NCBI GenBank assembly: GCA_036971475.1
Contig: JBAIZL010000002.1
Span: 47,345,229-47,409,228 of the forward strand
Length of the DNA stretch: 64,000 nt
Reading direction: 5' to 3'
Source: Prosapia bicincta
Taxonomy: Eukaryota > Arthropoda > Insecta > Hemiptera > Cercopidae
Below, piece after piece: positions 51,120 through 63,926 of this stretch; positions within the stretch are counted from its first letter, which is position 1; every line of letters starts with the position of its first letter. The notes below the pieces were generated by a model. It was given only the letters and a program-made list of their open reading frames with translations, ran no database searches and had not been told where the DNA came from. Made by a program: the position numbers and the translations under genes.

Positions 51120-52700
51120 CAGGCCTAGATTTTTTTGTGATGTTTTTTAATCCTGATGTTTCTGAGGCATCTAATCGGAGGAGTACGAGGAACCTGGACC
51201 AGGATTATTATAAGGATTAGGTCTTGAGACTTAGTTTCTTGGCCTTTTAATTTATGATAAATGAATTTTTGCTTGGTGTTGTGGTGTCTTGCTTGAATTT
51301 TTACTGTCATCTTCCGTAGGCTAATTGAAGTAACATATTCTTTAATATATGTGTTTTTAGACTTACTTTGTTTCTTACCGTCTTGACATATATATCAGAT
51401 GAGTTCTGTTACTGGTTCTTTGCCTACCTTCCTTTTTGTTTGAATTCTCTATTTTGTTTTTTGATCTGTTTTTGCTTATAAATTCATATAATTTTTACGT
51501 TTTTTCTCTATAAGTATTCGCATAAACATCAGTAACTGTTTTTCCCTATCAATGTCCGATAGTGCGTTCGAATTTATATGTCCTTGTGGAACTCTGAATC
51601 GGGTCAATTTTGTAATAGAATGTATGTTGTTGCTAGAGACAGTTATCGAATATTTTACCGTATTTTCAATTATGTCTTTCTAGACTCAAAATAGCTTCTT
51701 TAATAACCTTATGTGCTCTATTAAAGTTTAATGTAATGTTTCTCCCATTCTGTTAAATACCGGGTGTTGTGTACTAATGAAGTGAATTTTCAACTTAGGA
51801 AGGTCCTCCATTTCTTTTACCAATTTATTAATAAATTCAACGCTGTCTTCCGCTATTATACCTTCGCGTACATCATGATTAAAGAAGAAAGTTAAACTTT
51901 TTTAAACTATTTCAGTTGCTTGTGCACTGGCAATACGATATATTTGGGCATGTATGGAAAAGCTGTCTATTGTACTCATAAATGTCAGCTTTTCAAGCGT
52001 AACACAACTTACATGAGTTATTTGGAGTGATCTCAAAACTGTCGGTGTTTAATTAATTTTTAACCTTAGAGTTGTTCTTTTTGATTTAATTTTAAACAAG
52101 TATCTGAGATGTTCACAAAATTGTATACATATTTTTTTTATATTTGGCCAATAATACTGTCTTTTTATTTTTTCATATGTTTCATGAATCACAAGATGGT
52201 TGGTTTTCCCACATAATAATATTCTATTATTTCATCAATTTCCTCTTCTTCAGGTGCATCTAATCATTTTGTTGTACATTTAACTAACCACAATTGCGAC
52301 CGTCTGAAATATGGGGCTAAACAGGTAGCATATCTGTTTTAGAAATTATTTTCGAAGTGAAGCCTAAATTTTACACATGATAATAAATATTCTTTTACAA
52401 AATTTATATTATTGTAAAATTATTTTCAAATATTTATACTATAAACCTTACTATTGTTAAAATGGTTTTTTTAAATTTTAACCTTTCTAGGTTCATATTT
52501 TACGAGGAAAAATATGACCAGGTTTTTCCCAAATTTTACTGGTTCATCTAAAATCGTTATACTAATTACTGTGTTTCCTTCGTAATTCGATCGCTCCGTG
52601 TCTTCGGGTATTTCCGGTTACAAAACATTATTCTCATTTCCATCCACAATCGGATTTTCAACAAAATCGAAAATTTTATGCTCTTTGTATGTAACGAATA
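51120..52700 (-). pseudogene. Ty3/gypsy-type integrase remnant
   Basis: The minus strand carries dispersed matches to a retroviral-type integrase of the insect gypsy/errantivirus-like kind. A KIKRQYYWPNIKK motif (about 52180-52140) marks the zinc-binding region. A catalytic-core-like stretch runs through about 51860-51720 and includes EFINKLVKEMEDL. The C-terminal part contains RFRVPQGHINSN (about 51600-51560). A piece near 52550 resembles the sequence that precedes integrase in these elements. Several stops and frameshifts interrupt it, and no LTRs, gag or envelope part were seen. It is an old, dead fragment. Confidence 0.65.
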
Positions 52701-53295
52701 TCTAGTAATCGGATTTGCACTTGTAAATTCCACTGAATAATATTCACTTATGCGTTTCGTTCATGCACTGAATAATGTTCTTAATTATTCTTTGATAATT
52801 AAGCGTAATTAATCTTTTTGCTTCGTACAATCCGTTAACGGTTAAAACCGAAAAAGTTAAGTTCAATAACTTTCCGAAGTGTCCTACCAAATGCGCCAGT
52901 TACGCCGTTTCTTACGCAGATTGGTTTTTAAAAAACTCAATTTAATTCTGAAGTAAAAATACAACTATATTATTATAATTACAAATAAACTAATTACGAA
53001 GAAAGATCTCGTACAACTGTTATGCACAGAGGTGACCAGCCCATGTGAGTGTTATACATACACTGACTAAAGCATTTCTAAAGCTTTGTGCACACAGAGG
53101 CTGACTACTTATTCTACGAATCATGCACACCTGCTTATCTTAAGATACTAGGCTTAGCAATACATTTGCCAATAACAATACTAGCCTTAACCTATACTAA
53201 TACTTGTGCTACGATTTTTTTGTATATCTTGTTTATTACACTTGAGGCTAAATTAGGTTACATAACGTACACCCCTCCCCCCCCCACACACACAC

Positions 53296-53338
<43 letters not shown>

Positions 53339-53340
53339 CG

Positions 53341-53374
<34 letters not shown>

Positions 53375-53635
53375 CGTATATATATATATATATATATATA
53401 TACAATAACTGTTAATTTATATCAATATAGTTTTTTTTACCTTTATTGTTATTCAGTAAACTATATGCTTTATTAATAAAACGGCTATTTTAATAAAGAT
53501 TATCAGCAAACCTTTCTTTTAATATTTGATTTGATAGTTTTTTATTGTTTTATGTCCTAATACAATGATAAAAAACATTCTAGGCAAATAAGCCGTAAAA
53601 TAAGCATAGGCTCACAGAGACATATTGCGGAACGT
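52701..53635. other. Unassigned sequence with microsatellites
   Basis: Possible further gypsy debris up to about 52.95 kb on the minus strand, then a (CA)/(TA)/(TG) compound repeat at 53278-53401. No gene. Confidence 0.5.
53278..53401. repeat. Compound (CA)n-(TA)n-(TG)n microsatellite
   Basis: C run, CA repeats, then alternating TA and TG blocks. Confidence 0.9.
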
Positions 53636-53890
53636 TTAACCCTAGAGGACTTGCGTGGGGTAGTTATTCTCAGATTGAGATTTCATCAAAGATTATAAAC
53701 AGTTGCAAATCCTGATATTCTTCCACCCCTACAAACGATCTATTTGACTCGATCTGTATCTATTTATCTCCATACATAACGTAGATTGACAGGTTTTGTT
53801 TACTTATAACGGTTTAAAGTTATTGTTGCAACAGCTGGGAAAGTTTTTACCCCGCGCGAATCTTCGCGTTACAATACTGGTTCCTCTAAT

Positions 53891-54215
53891 TGAAGTCTAT
53901 TTCTATTTTGCGAGGTTTTTATAAGTGAAGTTCATTTCCATTTGTATTTTGCGAGTTTTTATAAGTGAGACTTATTTCTAGTTGAATTATACTACATTTT
54001 TATAAGAGAAGTCTATTTGTATTTGTATTTAGCGAGTTTTTTTATAAGGGATGCTTAATTCTATTTGTATTTTGCGAGGTTTTTATATGTGAAGATTATT
54101 TTAAATTGTATTTTGCAAGTTTTTTATCACATAAATTAATTTAAATTTTTTTTCTGCAAGATTGTAATGAGTTAATTGTATTAGGTTTTGTATTTTGTGA
54201 GGGTTTTATAACTGG
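53891..54215 (+). repeat. Degenerate ~45-50 bp tandem repeats in the piggyBac leader
   Basis: About seven diverged units built on GTATTTTGCGAG(G)TTTTTATA and (A)GTGAAGTCTATTTCTATTT lie between the left end and the transposase remnant. Confidence 0.7.
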
Positions 54216-54344
54216 CATTCGTTTTAATTTAAAAATTTAATTAACTATTTCAAATTATCTACAATCATGTATTGTCATAGCGATAACAGACGACACAGTT
54301 TTTTATAAATCACTTGATACAAGAGACGGAAAATAAAGTAAATA

Positions 54345-55330
54345 ATGTAAACGGACTACATTCAAGAAGAAAGTGATAATGATGAGAAAAGTTTTCATTA
54401 CTCCGAGAGTGAACAAATAGCCCACAGGGATGTTGATCAGGCTAGTGTTGTATATGAAGATTGGCCGAGGTATGCATTTTGGAATTGAAAATCCAGGTAA
54501 CTCTGGTAACATAAATATTATGAATATTAGTTTAGAGGAAAAAACGACTAGAAAAGGTCGTTTATAACTGAATTTGAACGAGTACACCCCTGATGAAATG
54601 ATTTACCTGTTAGTGAACGCGTTACTCGTATCTACGGCAAATCTAGAGTTGACAAAAAGAAGTAGAGTGATTGTGCCACCCACAAAATGGTATCGCAAAC
54701 TGGCCCATCAAAATGTAAGAACCCCTTTCCCGTAAATTTATAACTCATTTCCCGGCGTAAAGAGAAAAGCAAAAAATTCGAATACACCACTGAAAGCATG
54801 AAATCAGTTGTTGTATATTGACTTGATTCATCCGATAGTGTCTTACACAAATAAATATATACAGAAAAATAGGGTAATTTTTCAAGGAAGAGAGATGCAA
54901 ATGAAATATTTTAAAGAAATTGAAGCATTGTTTGTGGTTTTGTATATTTGTGGAGCGATGATGTCTTCGTACAAGAATTCTAAGGGTATATGGACAACAG
55001 ACAGAACTGGTTTGCTTATAGTAACGTGTACAATGTCAAGACACAGGTTCTATTTTCTCTTGAAAGTATTACGTTTTGATATATATTGTGTTTGTAACTA
55101 TTGTTGTTCATGAAATATTTTGTTTTCTTGATTATTGTAACAAAAAACGTTTATTTACAATATAGGCTATACCTTTATATTTGGGAATAATATAAAAAAC
55201 ATTTAAATTACAGGTGTGATTTTTGCCCTAAGAACCTAAACAAAAAACAACAAAATACTGTGCTAATTATGGTAAGAGGGTGTGTAAAGATCATTTAGTT
55301 GAAGTATGCGAAGAGTGTTTTGACGTATAA
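54345..55330 (+). pseudogene. piggyBac-like transposase, core missing
   Basis: An acidic N terminus (DYIQEESDNDEKSFHYSESE from about 54352) has a stop at codon 2 and another near 54487. The start of the DDE domain is at about 54830-55085, with NKYIQKNRVIFQGREMQMKY, then EIEALFVVLYICGAMMSSYK, WTTDRTGLL and TMSRHRFYFLLKVLRFD. After about 55112 the frame ends, and the region that should hold the catalytic aspartates is absent. A C-terminal cysteine-rich tail reappears at 55205-55330, with CDFCPKNLN and, in another frame, GKRVCKDHLVEVCEECFD, as in the piggyBac zinc-binding tail. It is non-functional. Confidence 0.88.
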
Positions 55331-55516
55331 AAAAGTAAATATTATTGCATGAGTTTTTTCATATCTTTTATAGTTATGTTAAAATTTGTTTAAATAATAG
55401 TTTTAGTTACAACACCAATTATTTTACTGATATTGACCTGAAAACTAGTTGGGGTAAAAAATTATCCCGCGCGAGCTCTGGTCTAACTGGTATTAGCGCG
55501 AGTCCTCTAGGATGAA

Positions 55517-56370
55517 ACAGGCTTGTTACTCCGGACACAGTAGGGATGAAGATAAAAATTAGTTACACATATAGATAATCTTGACGATACACCTAGTTTA
55601 CTAATCCATCCCATACTTTCACTGTTATATAAACTGAAAACTGTGGTATATTATTGTTTAATTTTGTTTGTTTGTGATGATTTTGTTTATTAGACGTTGC
55701 GAAATATTTTCGAACAAGGTTGAAAGATGTTAATTTTTATAAATATTCTAAAATCTTTTTAGCCCTTTTGTATGAAGTTAAAGCAACAGACGATACTATT
55801 TACATCAACATAAATATAAATAAACGTTCATATTTCTGCGATAAGCCTGTATGTGTATGCTGGTGTCACAAGCAGCATATTACATTGCGGCATTTATTAT
55901 ATGATAAATATCCATGTTTTACTCATTCTTTGCAAGTATATTTTCATGTTTATTAGGAATCGAATAATGAAATAAAAACAATTATTTGTGAATTCAATGT
56001 TTACATTGAACATTTTATTTTAAGCCTATAACTATAGAGTCTTTATAAACAAAGATAGATATTCACTACTGTACACATTATACTAAGCTTCAATATAACC
56101 CCCATGGTCAGCATTATCGATAGCCCACGATCGCGTCCAATAATAATTACACTCATTTCGAGAAGATCGGGGAAGTTTAGCTTCTATTTCTCAAGTTTGT
56201 TCCAGTATATCAATCTGCCTGTATTTGTTCATGTATTAGACACATATGCATATTGTGAAGTATAATAAAATATTGCAAATACAAATACATTGGTAAACAG
56301 AAATTGTATAAAGAAACGTTCAACAAATAGGTGTTCAAATAGGTCGAGACTACGAATACTTGTAGGGGAA

Positions 56371-56373
<3 letters not shown>
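55517..56373. other. AT-rich sequence without recognised gene
   Basis: A 78-codon open frame at 55720-55956 shows no recognisable domain. Confidence 0.55.
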
Positions 56374-56461
<88 letters not shown>

Positions 56462-56573
56462 CAACATAGGTTATTCAAATACAAGATTATTTATTTATTT
56501 AAATTGTAATAAATTTATAAATATCTTGTATTTAAAAAACCTATGTTGTTTTAAATTACTAAACAAGAAAACG

Positions 56574-56646
<73 letters not shown>
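56374..56646. mobile_element. Palindromic unit in (TA)n, copy E, core lost
   Basis: (TA)n (56374-56455), then AAAACAACATAGGTTATTCA with its inverse AAAAACCTATGTTGTTTT around a short centre, then CTAAACAAGAAAACGTATTA and (TA)n (56577-56646). These are the outer arms of the hammerhead units, but the inner core is gone. Confidence 0.75.
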
Positions 56647-56649
<3 letters not shown>

Positions 56650-59577
56650 CATTTACCTTTACATCAGGATAAAAATTGGTAATATCACTTACTTAATTCT
56701 AATTTGGGTTTATAGCAGAAATTTTAGTTTTAAAAACTACCTAAATGTATCCAAACAAAATTTCTTTTAGAATATAATTCTTACACCAGATAATATACTG
56801 TAGTTCTGTAAATCGGCTTTTATTCATTGATGTTTTCATATTTGTGAACTACAATTACCAACTCTTTCTTTAGTAAAAGATATTGTTTTATTAAATTCGT
56901 TGTTAGGGTATCCAATAGTAGTGATTTACTTACATCGCTATTATTAGAAATCACTGTTTTTGTTTTCAAACAATATCTACAATGGTATATTAATCCATTT
57001 TTATAGACACCTTCAAGGCTTCTTTATAGATAACAGCAAAGCAATATTGTCTCCTATAATAAAATTCCCTCTTTGATCTCCTGCTAGAAAATAAATTGTT
57101 TTTAGACCCTGTCAGTAGAGTTTTAATATCAGGAATTTTTATTTAATATTAAACCTATTACTTTGCTGCATAAGAAAAATATTGAGTGAATATTGCAACC
57201 CTGCTCTACTTTGTAATAGTTTATATAAAAATAATTTATATACATATAATTGAGTAGATATTTCTGCCTTTCCTAACATTCTGAGTATATTAGGAATTAC
57301 GTTATTATTTATGACGTTCCATGTAGTACGAGTAGGACATAATTTTAAAGAAAATTTAGCTATTAAAAGGCACCAAATCGTTAAATGTATCAAAATCTAT
57401 ATTGTTTTTTGTAATTGTTAATGTACAAATTTTTTAAACGTTTATAGAAACATTTCAAGATAAGACCAAAATAGAATGATTTTTTTTTACCTTTTAAAAC
57501 TCTCGTTTACCTTTTTTGCTAGCTTGAAGAATTAAGTGTTCATCATTTAATTTTAATGTATGATGATATGATCATTATTTTAATATAAAAGTGTCTGTGC
57601 TTAGTATTGCTGAAACTATATTTTTTCGAAGCAATTCCTTTTAATTTCGAACAATTCGAAGATTCAATCATAAAACATACAGTGAAATAGTCCTACACGA
57701 ATACGTATAGTACGTGTAAACACGTTTCTATAGAATCGTCCATAGATTGATTACATAAGGACTGGAGTTTAGAGATATATGTCCTTGTGTTAACTCTGAG
57801 TCTAGCCGTAATCATTTAAACAAAATGCAAGTACTACCCTGATAAGTGTTAAATATTTATATCCTAAATCATTGGAATTGGGGTTGGTTATGGTAGTGCG
57901 TGGGCAAAGACTCGTACCTAAAGTACATGTGTTGAATCTGGGTGAAGAAATTGGGTAGATCATATGCATTAGCAATGTTATGTATAGGGTATATATACAA
58001 TAACATTACTTAGCGGCAGCTGTGTAGCAGTTCTGATTTATCTTACCTTTCCTACGTTTAACAGGTTTCTATCTTCTTGTTGTCCTACTATCCGTTATAA
58101 ATAGTCCAACAAAATTTAATATTATTTCTGTAAGATACAAACTCAGTTAATAATTGCATGACAATGCAATAATTATAACTAGAGATGAAACCGTGGACTT
58201 TGAATTCCAGTTTATCTCTTCGATGAGCTATAGATTTTAGACTTTTCTCATAGCTTATGGTTTGATTACTACGCAATAGTACTGATTCAATTAGGCAACA
58301 CTTATCCCCCAGGGGTAAGACACAGGATTTAAACTTGAGCTTTTCTCCTCCGATTAGTTCTTATTTCAATATAAACCTTACGTTTATTGTTTGTATTTTG
58401 ATACTTACTTGACATGTAACTTGACATGATACTTGACATGTATTGTGTTATTTACTGAAGCGTACAAATGTTTTGGTTTTGATCTGTCTGGCGTTATGAA
58501 CCAAAGACTAAAAACAAAATAAAAAATAATTGAATTTATTTAACGATTTAAAACTCACATTTTAAACAAAGTAAATATATAAAATAAGTTTTCCTAGACA
58601 TACTTTCAGGATATGTTTACAATCCCCATAGAGATTTTTTAATAATTGTGTAACCAACTTTATGAATTTTAATATCTATATAGAATATTAATATTCCTTT
58701 AATTGTCAAAATATCAATGAATACGTTCTTTAATGTGAGATGAACAGTAAGCTTACTAGTAAGCCTAGTTATCTACCAATCGAAGTTTTCTGTATTTGAC
58801 AACCGTAATATACGAGTATTTGACTTTGATCAATATTAAAAACAACCGGAAGTAATTGAGAAATGGATTGAATTAAATTCATGTATTACAAGAACTAAAT
58901 GTTTCAATCTATGGTGAAAATCCTATTTTCCTTCGAAGTATTGTCTACTTTATTAGTGAGAGAAAGACCTAGTTTGGTAATCCTTATATAAATGTTTGAA
59001 TCGAATTAGGAACATTAAGGAAAAACTTGTATTAAAAATACCTTTGCGACTACTGAGCACAAAAACACTCAATGAAACATTTTGAGAAAGCAATTAAACT
59101 GTTAATAACCAATCAAGAAAACTTGCCGATTAAAAAGTCGACGCTTTGTGAACTTCATGAGGGTCAACCTTCAACTCCAAAGGTATGTTTATCCGTTTAA
59201 TTAAGGTTCAATAAAAACTTTAATGTATGTTTCAAAATAAACATACATCTGTGTAATAATTATATACTAGTTCATAAAGATTTATTCTAACCTCACGAGG
59301 CCTAGTATATTAATATTTTAAATTAATTAAAGTAAAACTGCCTTAGGTAAACTTTTAAATTGTCATCTATCGTAATGAAATATCACACATTTTCATTCAA
59401 AAAAAATAGTATATATATTTATTATGAGATGTTTAAAATAAATTTTTACATCATATTTTATGTTTATGATAATTTAAAGTGATGACGTCGGCACCTAATT
59501 CGCCGAAAACCTATGACTAAAAGACATTTGGATTGTGACAAAAAGGTGTGACCAGCTTGAAAGTTTGTATTCCGAAT
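56647..59577. other. AT-rich sequence without recognised gene
   Basis: ACTTGACATG occurs three times at about 58410-58440. No supported coding region. Confidence 0.55.
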
Positions 59578-59630
<53 letters not shown>

Positions 59631-59694
59631 GTTTTCTTGTTTAATAATTTGAAACAACAAAGGTTATTCAAATACAAGAATTTTATTTATTTAT

Positions 59695-59739
59695 ATTCAA
59701 AGCTTTTCTTTGGTAAACAGTACCAAAATCATCAGGAAT
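59695..59739 (-). ncRNA. Hammerhead-like motif, copy F left arm
   Basis: Minus strand: ATTC, CTGATGA, T, TTTGGTA-loop-TACCAAA, GAA, AAGCTT, T, GAAT. The base of stem II is T-A here instead of G-C in other copies, a change on both sides that keeps the pair. All core positions are intact. Confidence 0.65.
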
Positions 59740-59767
59740 GTATTGTACAATAATTATTGCATTTTTC

Positions 59768-59812
59768 AATCCTGATGATGTTGGTACTATTTACCAAAGA
59801 AAAGCTTTGAAT
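59768..59812 (+). ncRNA. Hammerhead-like motif, copy F right arm
   Basis: AATC, CTGATGA (59772-59778), T, GTTGGTA-loop-TACCAAA, GAA, AAGCTT, T, GAAT. Stem I loses pairs and the base of stem II is a G/A mismatch, so this arm looks weaker than its partner. Confidence 0.45.
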
Positions 59813-59886
59813 ATAAATAAATATAATTCTTGTATTTGAATAAACTATGGTTTTTTAAAATATATATATATATATACATAAATATA

Positions 59887-59947
<61 letters not shown>

Positions 59948-59951
<4 letters not shown>

Positions 59952-61060
59952 GACCAAGCTATTACCTATTTTTATTTTCGGTCTTTATAAACAAATTAAT
60001 ATTTTATGATATTTAAGTTTTATTGGGCGTATTTATAATTACATTTTTAATCAAAATTATATATTTTACTTTTTTGCCGTTTTTCTATTGTAGCGAAAAT
60101 ATTAATTTAATTTTATGCAGTTGGTTCAGTTAAGAATGAAATAAGATTTACCTAAGTAAAGCTAATATTAAGTGCACACATTCTAATATTATTTCTAAAT
60201 GTATTTGGATGTGTAATAATAATATTGCGTTAAACTGGGAGAAATATTGCAGTTTAGGTCAACATATAATATTTTCGTGTTAATTACTAATTTAAATGTG
60301 ATACAAGTAGTGACATTAAAAAGGGAAATAAATAACCAAATTTTTAACAAAGAAAGAATTTTAAAAAAAACCATACCAGGTCTCCGAATTGATTATAGAT
60401 TATTACGACGAGCAGCTATAAATCTGGTCAAATGGAATTCATATTTGATTTTTTTTATCACCAAATCAAAACGTGTTCCGTGATTTATAGGTCCCAAGAG
60501 TTTTGGAGAAAGCCTACACTGTGTCAAAGTTTTGTAACATTTTGTTATGAAAAACATATAAAATCCTTGGAAATAAAATCACTAAGGTTTCAAGATTCTT
60601 TTATACCTGAATAACCGTTTCTCACTTTTTGCTAAAACGTTTGATTTGAATCTATTTTCAGAATTACATGGGGATTTTATATGATTATAAAATCTTACAG
60701 CTTGAATAGAATTAAATTAAATTATTTGATTTTACGTTACTTTAATGACAACAATTTTATATGATATTTTAAGACTAGTAATTCATGTAGTTTTCACAAA
60801 CAAATGTTTTTTAAGATACAATATTTAAAATGTAAACCACTCTATGTAAAAGTTTTTAATATAAATATGTTTGCGGTAAAATCTGTCGGTTTAAAGATGA
60901 TATTAATAAAAAAACCCTCTTTGACAGTTGGCCCTACTAAAGAGTTATAAATATTTATGGTTGTTCAGACTGAGACTTTGTTTTTCTGAGTATTTATGTT
61001 TTTCATTCCCATTTAAGAAATGGTTAAATGTAAGGAAAGGTGTCGAATCATTTACAAACA
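59948..61060. other. AT-rich sequence without recognised gene
   Basis: Two overlapping open frames of 60-78 codons (60247-60614) have no recognisable domain. Confidence 0.55.
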
Positions 61061-61063
61061 TAT

Positions 61064-61116
61064 ACACACAGACACACACACACACACACACACACATAAA
61101 TACACACACACACACA

Positions 61117-61172
<56 letters not shown>
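61064..61172. repeat. (CA)n-(TA)n compound microsatellite
   Basis: CA repeats (61064-61117) followed by TA repeats (61119-61172). Confidence 0.95.
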
Positions 61173-61177
<5 letters not shown>

Positions 61178-63020
61178 ACATACATATAATAACTGTTATA
61201 TTGTTCAATCTTTTAAGATTCGGTATTAACATTTTGAAAACTACATTTCAAAATGATATACCTCTTGATATTTAAATACTGAATGTAGCCTTTATTCGGA
61301 TGTTTAAATTGTCTAATAAAATGTAATAGTAAATATTGTTTATTGCTTAAAAATGTTCAACAAATGTTTTAAAATCTATAAAAATTACGAGGCAACTCCT
61401 AAAATATCTAATACGTTTTTTATACTTTTTATGTACGGAAAAACTTTAAATTGGTTTCGTTTCATAATAATCGCACCGATGCTTTAGGGATAAGACAAAG
61501 TAGTAGCCAGTAGGACAGGAAAGCCAGCTGGTTTTATAATCAACAGTCGGGCTATTTTAGATGACCCTTTAATATCTATGTAAGTTATATAAACTCTTTT
61601 GATGAATAAAACAAATTGTTTTTAATTATTTTATAATGGGTACTTTACCTATACGTTTGTATTTAAAAAAATTGTGTTTTGATATTTTAAGAATTAAGCT
61701 CCAATTCCTAATTTGAAATAATATTCAGTTCATTTTATTATAATTAAAAAAGTGGAAATAGGTTTAAATATAATTAGAAATTTATTTGAATGCCTTAATA
61801 ATAACTGTCCATGAGTTGCGATAGGAGGTAATCAACTTGAGTGGTTTGGTTATTGAGATGAGACGGGATGGTTTTCGGATTTCCCTCATTTTCATTACTT
61901 AAGCCAGAAAGAATTATTTTTAGGCTGAATAAGTTTTAAGCTAACATTTACTCTGTATAAATATGTGTTCATGTCACAGTAGAATTGTAAACATATATTG
62001 TAAACGTTCATGGTGTTTGTGGTCTGTTCTTACATACAACCTATTTAGTTTGTATAAATTGGAAATTAAAAAATTGCCTAATTTAAACATTTCAGTAATA
62101 AAAAACAAAACAAAAAAGTATTAGTATTGAAACTTGATGAAAGAATGAATTATACAAATACTTAGTGTAGAAACTTGAATTATTATTTAAGAAATGGTTT
62201 ACTTTTAACAACTTATTATTTTTTGAATTCACAAATGAATTTTAATATCTTAACTACTTCTAAAAAAAGGGAAATGCAATATTATTTTCGTCATTTTAAA
62301 ATGGGAATATTTTCTAATAGCGCATTCTTCAGTTATTTTCTCCTTTGTGCGCTCTGACACATCGACCGGATATATTATTTCAGTGTCCTTAAAAGTACAT
62401 CTATTTCCAGAAGGTATGCTGATTAAACCACCAAAAACATTTCCTCCACTTGAACACGAATAATAAAGTCATTTCAAAATTATACCTGAAATAAAAATAA
62501 TACTTCAATATTATTCTGTCTATTACTGTTGCAGTCACTGGATTTACAAAATCTTCAACTCTTTTGATCTTTTAAATTAATTGTACATTCTATTTGGCAT
62601 AAAGTTTTCTTAATAATCTGGAGTTGATTCTCTAAAATAATAATAAATTCCTTCCGAATGAACTGTTTAAATTTCTTACGAAATTTAAATTACTAAACCA
62701 ATAGTTTTGTGAATATTGTAAATAAACATTAAAATCCCTATTTAATTCAATAAAATTTCTAAAACCAACAGAAGTGTAGGTATTTTTTTTAATTGTACTA
62801 CATTTTAATTTTTGAGCGTGCAATACTTCCAATCGCTATATCTTAATATAGTACTACGTGTTTCCTTTCTCATTACGTTCAATCCCTTTATGTTTCCATT
62901 TAAAATAATTTAAATGTGTATGGTTACACAAGGAATAGTAGGATGTGATTTAATAGCATTCAGTTTGTCTCTTCCATTTTGTAATCCTTTGTATTAGCTC
63001 ACACGCTCTTATATATATAT
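61173..63020. other. AT-rich sequence without recognised gene
   Basis: Nothing supported. Confidence 0.6.
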
Positions 63021-63076
63021 TTTTTTCCAGATTAAATAATATACACTAACTACAGGAATAATTTATTGAATAATAC

Positions 63077-63121
63077 ACTCAAAGCTTTTCGTTGGTTGAC
63101 ATTACCAACATCCTCAGGAAT
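63077..63121 (-). ncRNA. Hammerhead-like motif, copy G left arm
   Basis: Minus strand: ATTC, CTGAGGA, T, GTTGGT-7 nt loop-ACCAAC, GAA, AAGCTT, T, GAGT. Stem I pairs through one U-G. Core complete. Confidence 0.65.
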
Positions 63122-63130
63122 TACTGAGTA

Positions 63131-63175
63131 ACTCCTGAGGATGTTGATAATGTCAACCAACGAAAAGCTTTGAGT
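63131..63175 (+). ncRNA. Hammerhead-like motif, copy G right arm
   Basis: ACTC (63131-63134), CTGAGGA (63135-63141), T, stem II 63143-63161 with one internal mismatch, GAA, AAGCTT (63165-63170), T, GAGT (63172-63175). Stem I is ACTC with GAGT, a compensated version of ATTC with GAAT in copies C and F. Confidence 0.68.
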
Positions 63176-63261
63176 GTATTATTTAATAAATTATTCCTGT
63201 AATTAGTGTATATTATTTAATCTGGAAAATAATTCTAACAGAAAAACCTATTTGATATTCT

Positions 63262-63345
<84 letters not shown>

Positions 63346-63429
63346 TGATACGTATTCCTTCACGGATGGAAAAATATGATGAATTGTTACTATCTGGAGT
63401 ACATCTGTTCATTCTGCAGTCCATAAATT

Positions 63430-63926
63430 CGCAGTTCTGACGTTTCGCTAGAATCTCATCCAGCATTGACGAGGTGAACCCAACAACAGTAGAAGAGCGA
63501 GTGAAGAGCGCAGATAGCTCGGCTCCTATATATAGAGGAATGAAGCCACGCCCATTGACGTCAATACACACACTGACGTCAATCCACACACACCTGATCC
63601 AAACAATTACACACATTACTTTGCCGTTGTTCACCTTTCTGCCGATAAAATCTATCGATGACACACTTCCAAACTGCGGGCAAATTCAAACAAGCAGAAA
63701 ACGCCAGCTCTGTACAGGCACCACTGCGATACAGGGCATACCATTGATTTCCAATCTTGCCGACAGATTGCTCAAGTGGAAAACTACAGGACTAGAATTA
63801 TTCATGAGGCTATCGAAATAGAGAAGCAAGGGAGTCTTAACAAACGCGATGATACTTTAATACATTCATTAATGAATAATATATGCATTAAAAGTATTCT
63901 TGTTTTTGAAATGCTTTTAATTTATC

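Larger units (their letters stand above)
53640..55512 (+). mobile_element. piggyBac-like element, internally deleted
   Basis: The left end is TTAA (53636-53639) followed by CCCTAGAGGACTTGCG. The right end, read inverted from about 55511, is CCTAGAGGACTCGCG. The right TTAA has become TGAA. TTAA and CCC...GGG ends are the piggyBac hallmark. Transposase remnants lie inside at 54345-55330. At 1.87 kb it is shorter than a typical autonomous piggyBac. Confidence 0.88.
59578..59947. mobile_element. Palindromic hammerhead unit in (TA)n, copy F
   Basis: (TA)n (59578-59626), a palindrome centred near 59753, then (TA)n (59858-59947). Both arms carry ATATTCAAAGCTTT or its inverse and AACAAAGGTTATTC or a diverged inverse. 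Confidence 0.78.
63021..63343. mobile_element. Palindromic hammerhead unit, copy G, with (TA)n
   Basis: The best-preserved palindrome. The arms run from AGATTAAATAATATACACTA (63030) to its inverse ending near 63224, centred near 63126. A (TA)n tract follows at 63269-63342. The left side has only a short TA run. The outer arm sequence differs from copies A-F, so this is a distinct subfamily sharing the inner core. Confidence 0.8.

Noticed and set aside
63436..63475. Hammerhead-like CTGGATGA...GCGAAACGTC on the minus strand
   Set aside because: The core has an extra G and stem I does not pair next to it; kept only as a remark within the PLE entry.
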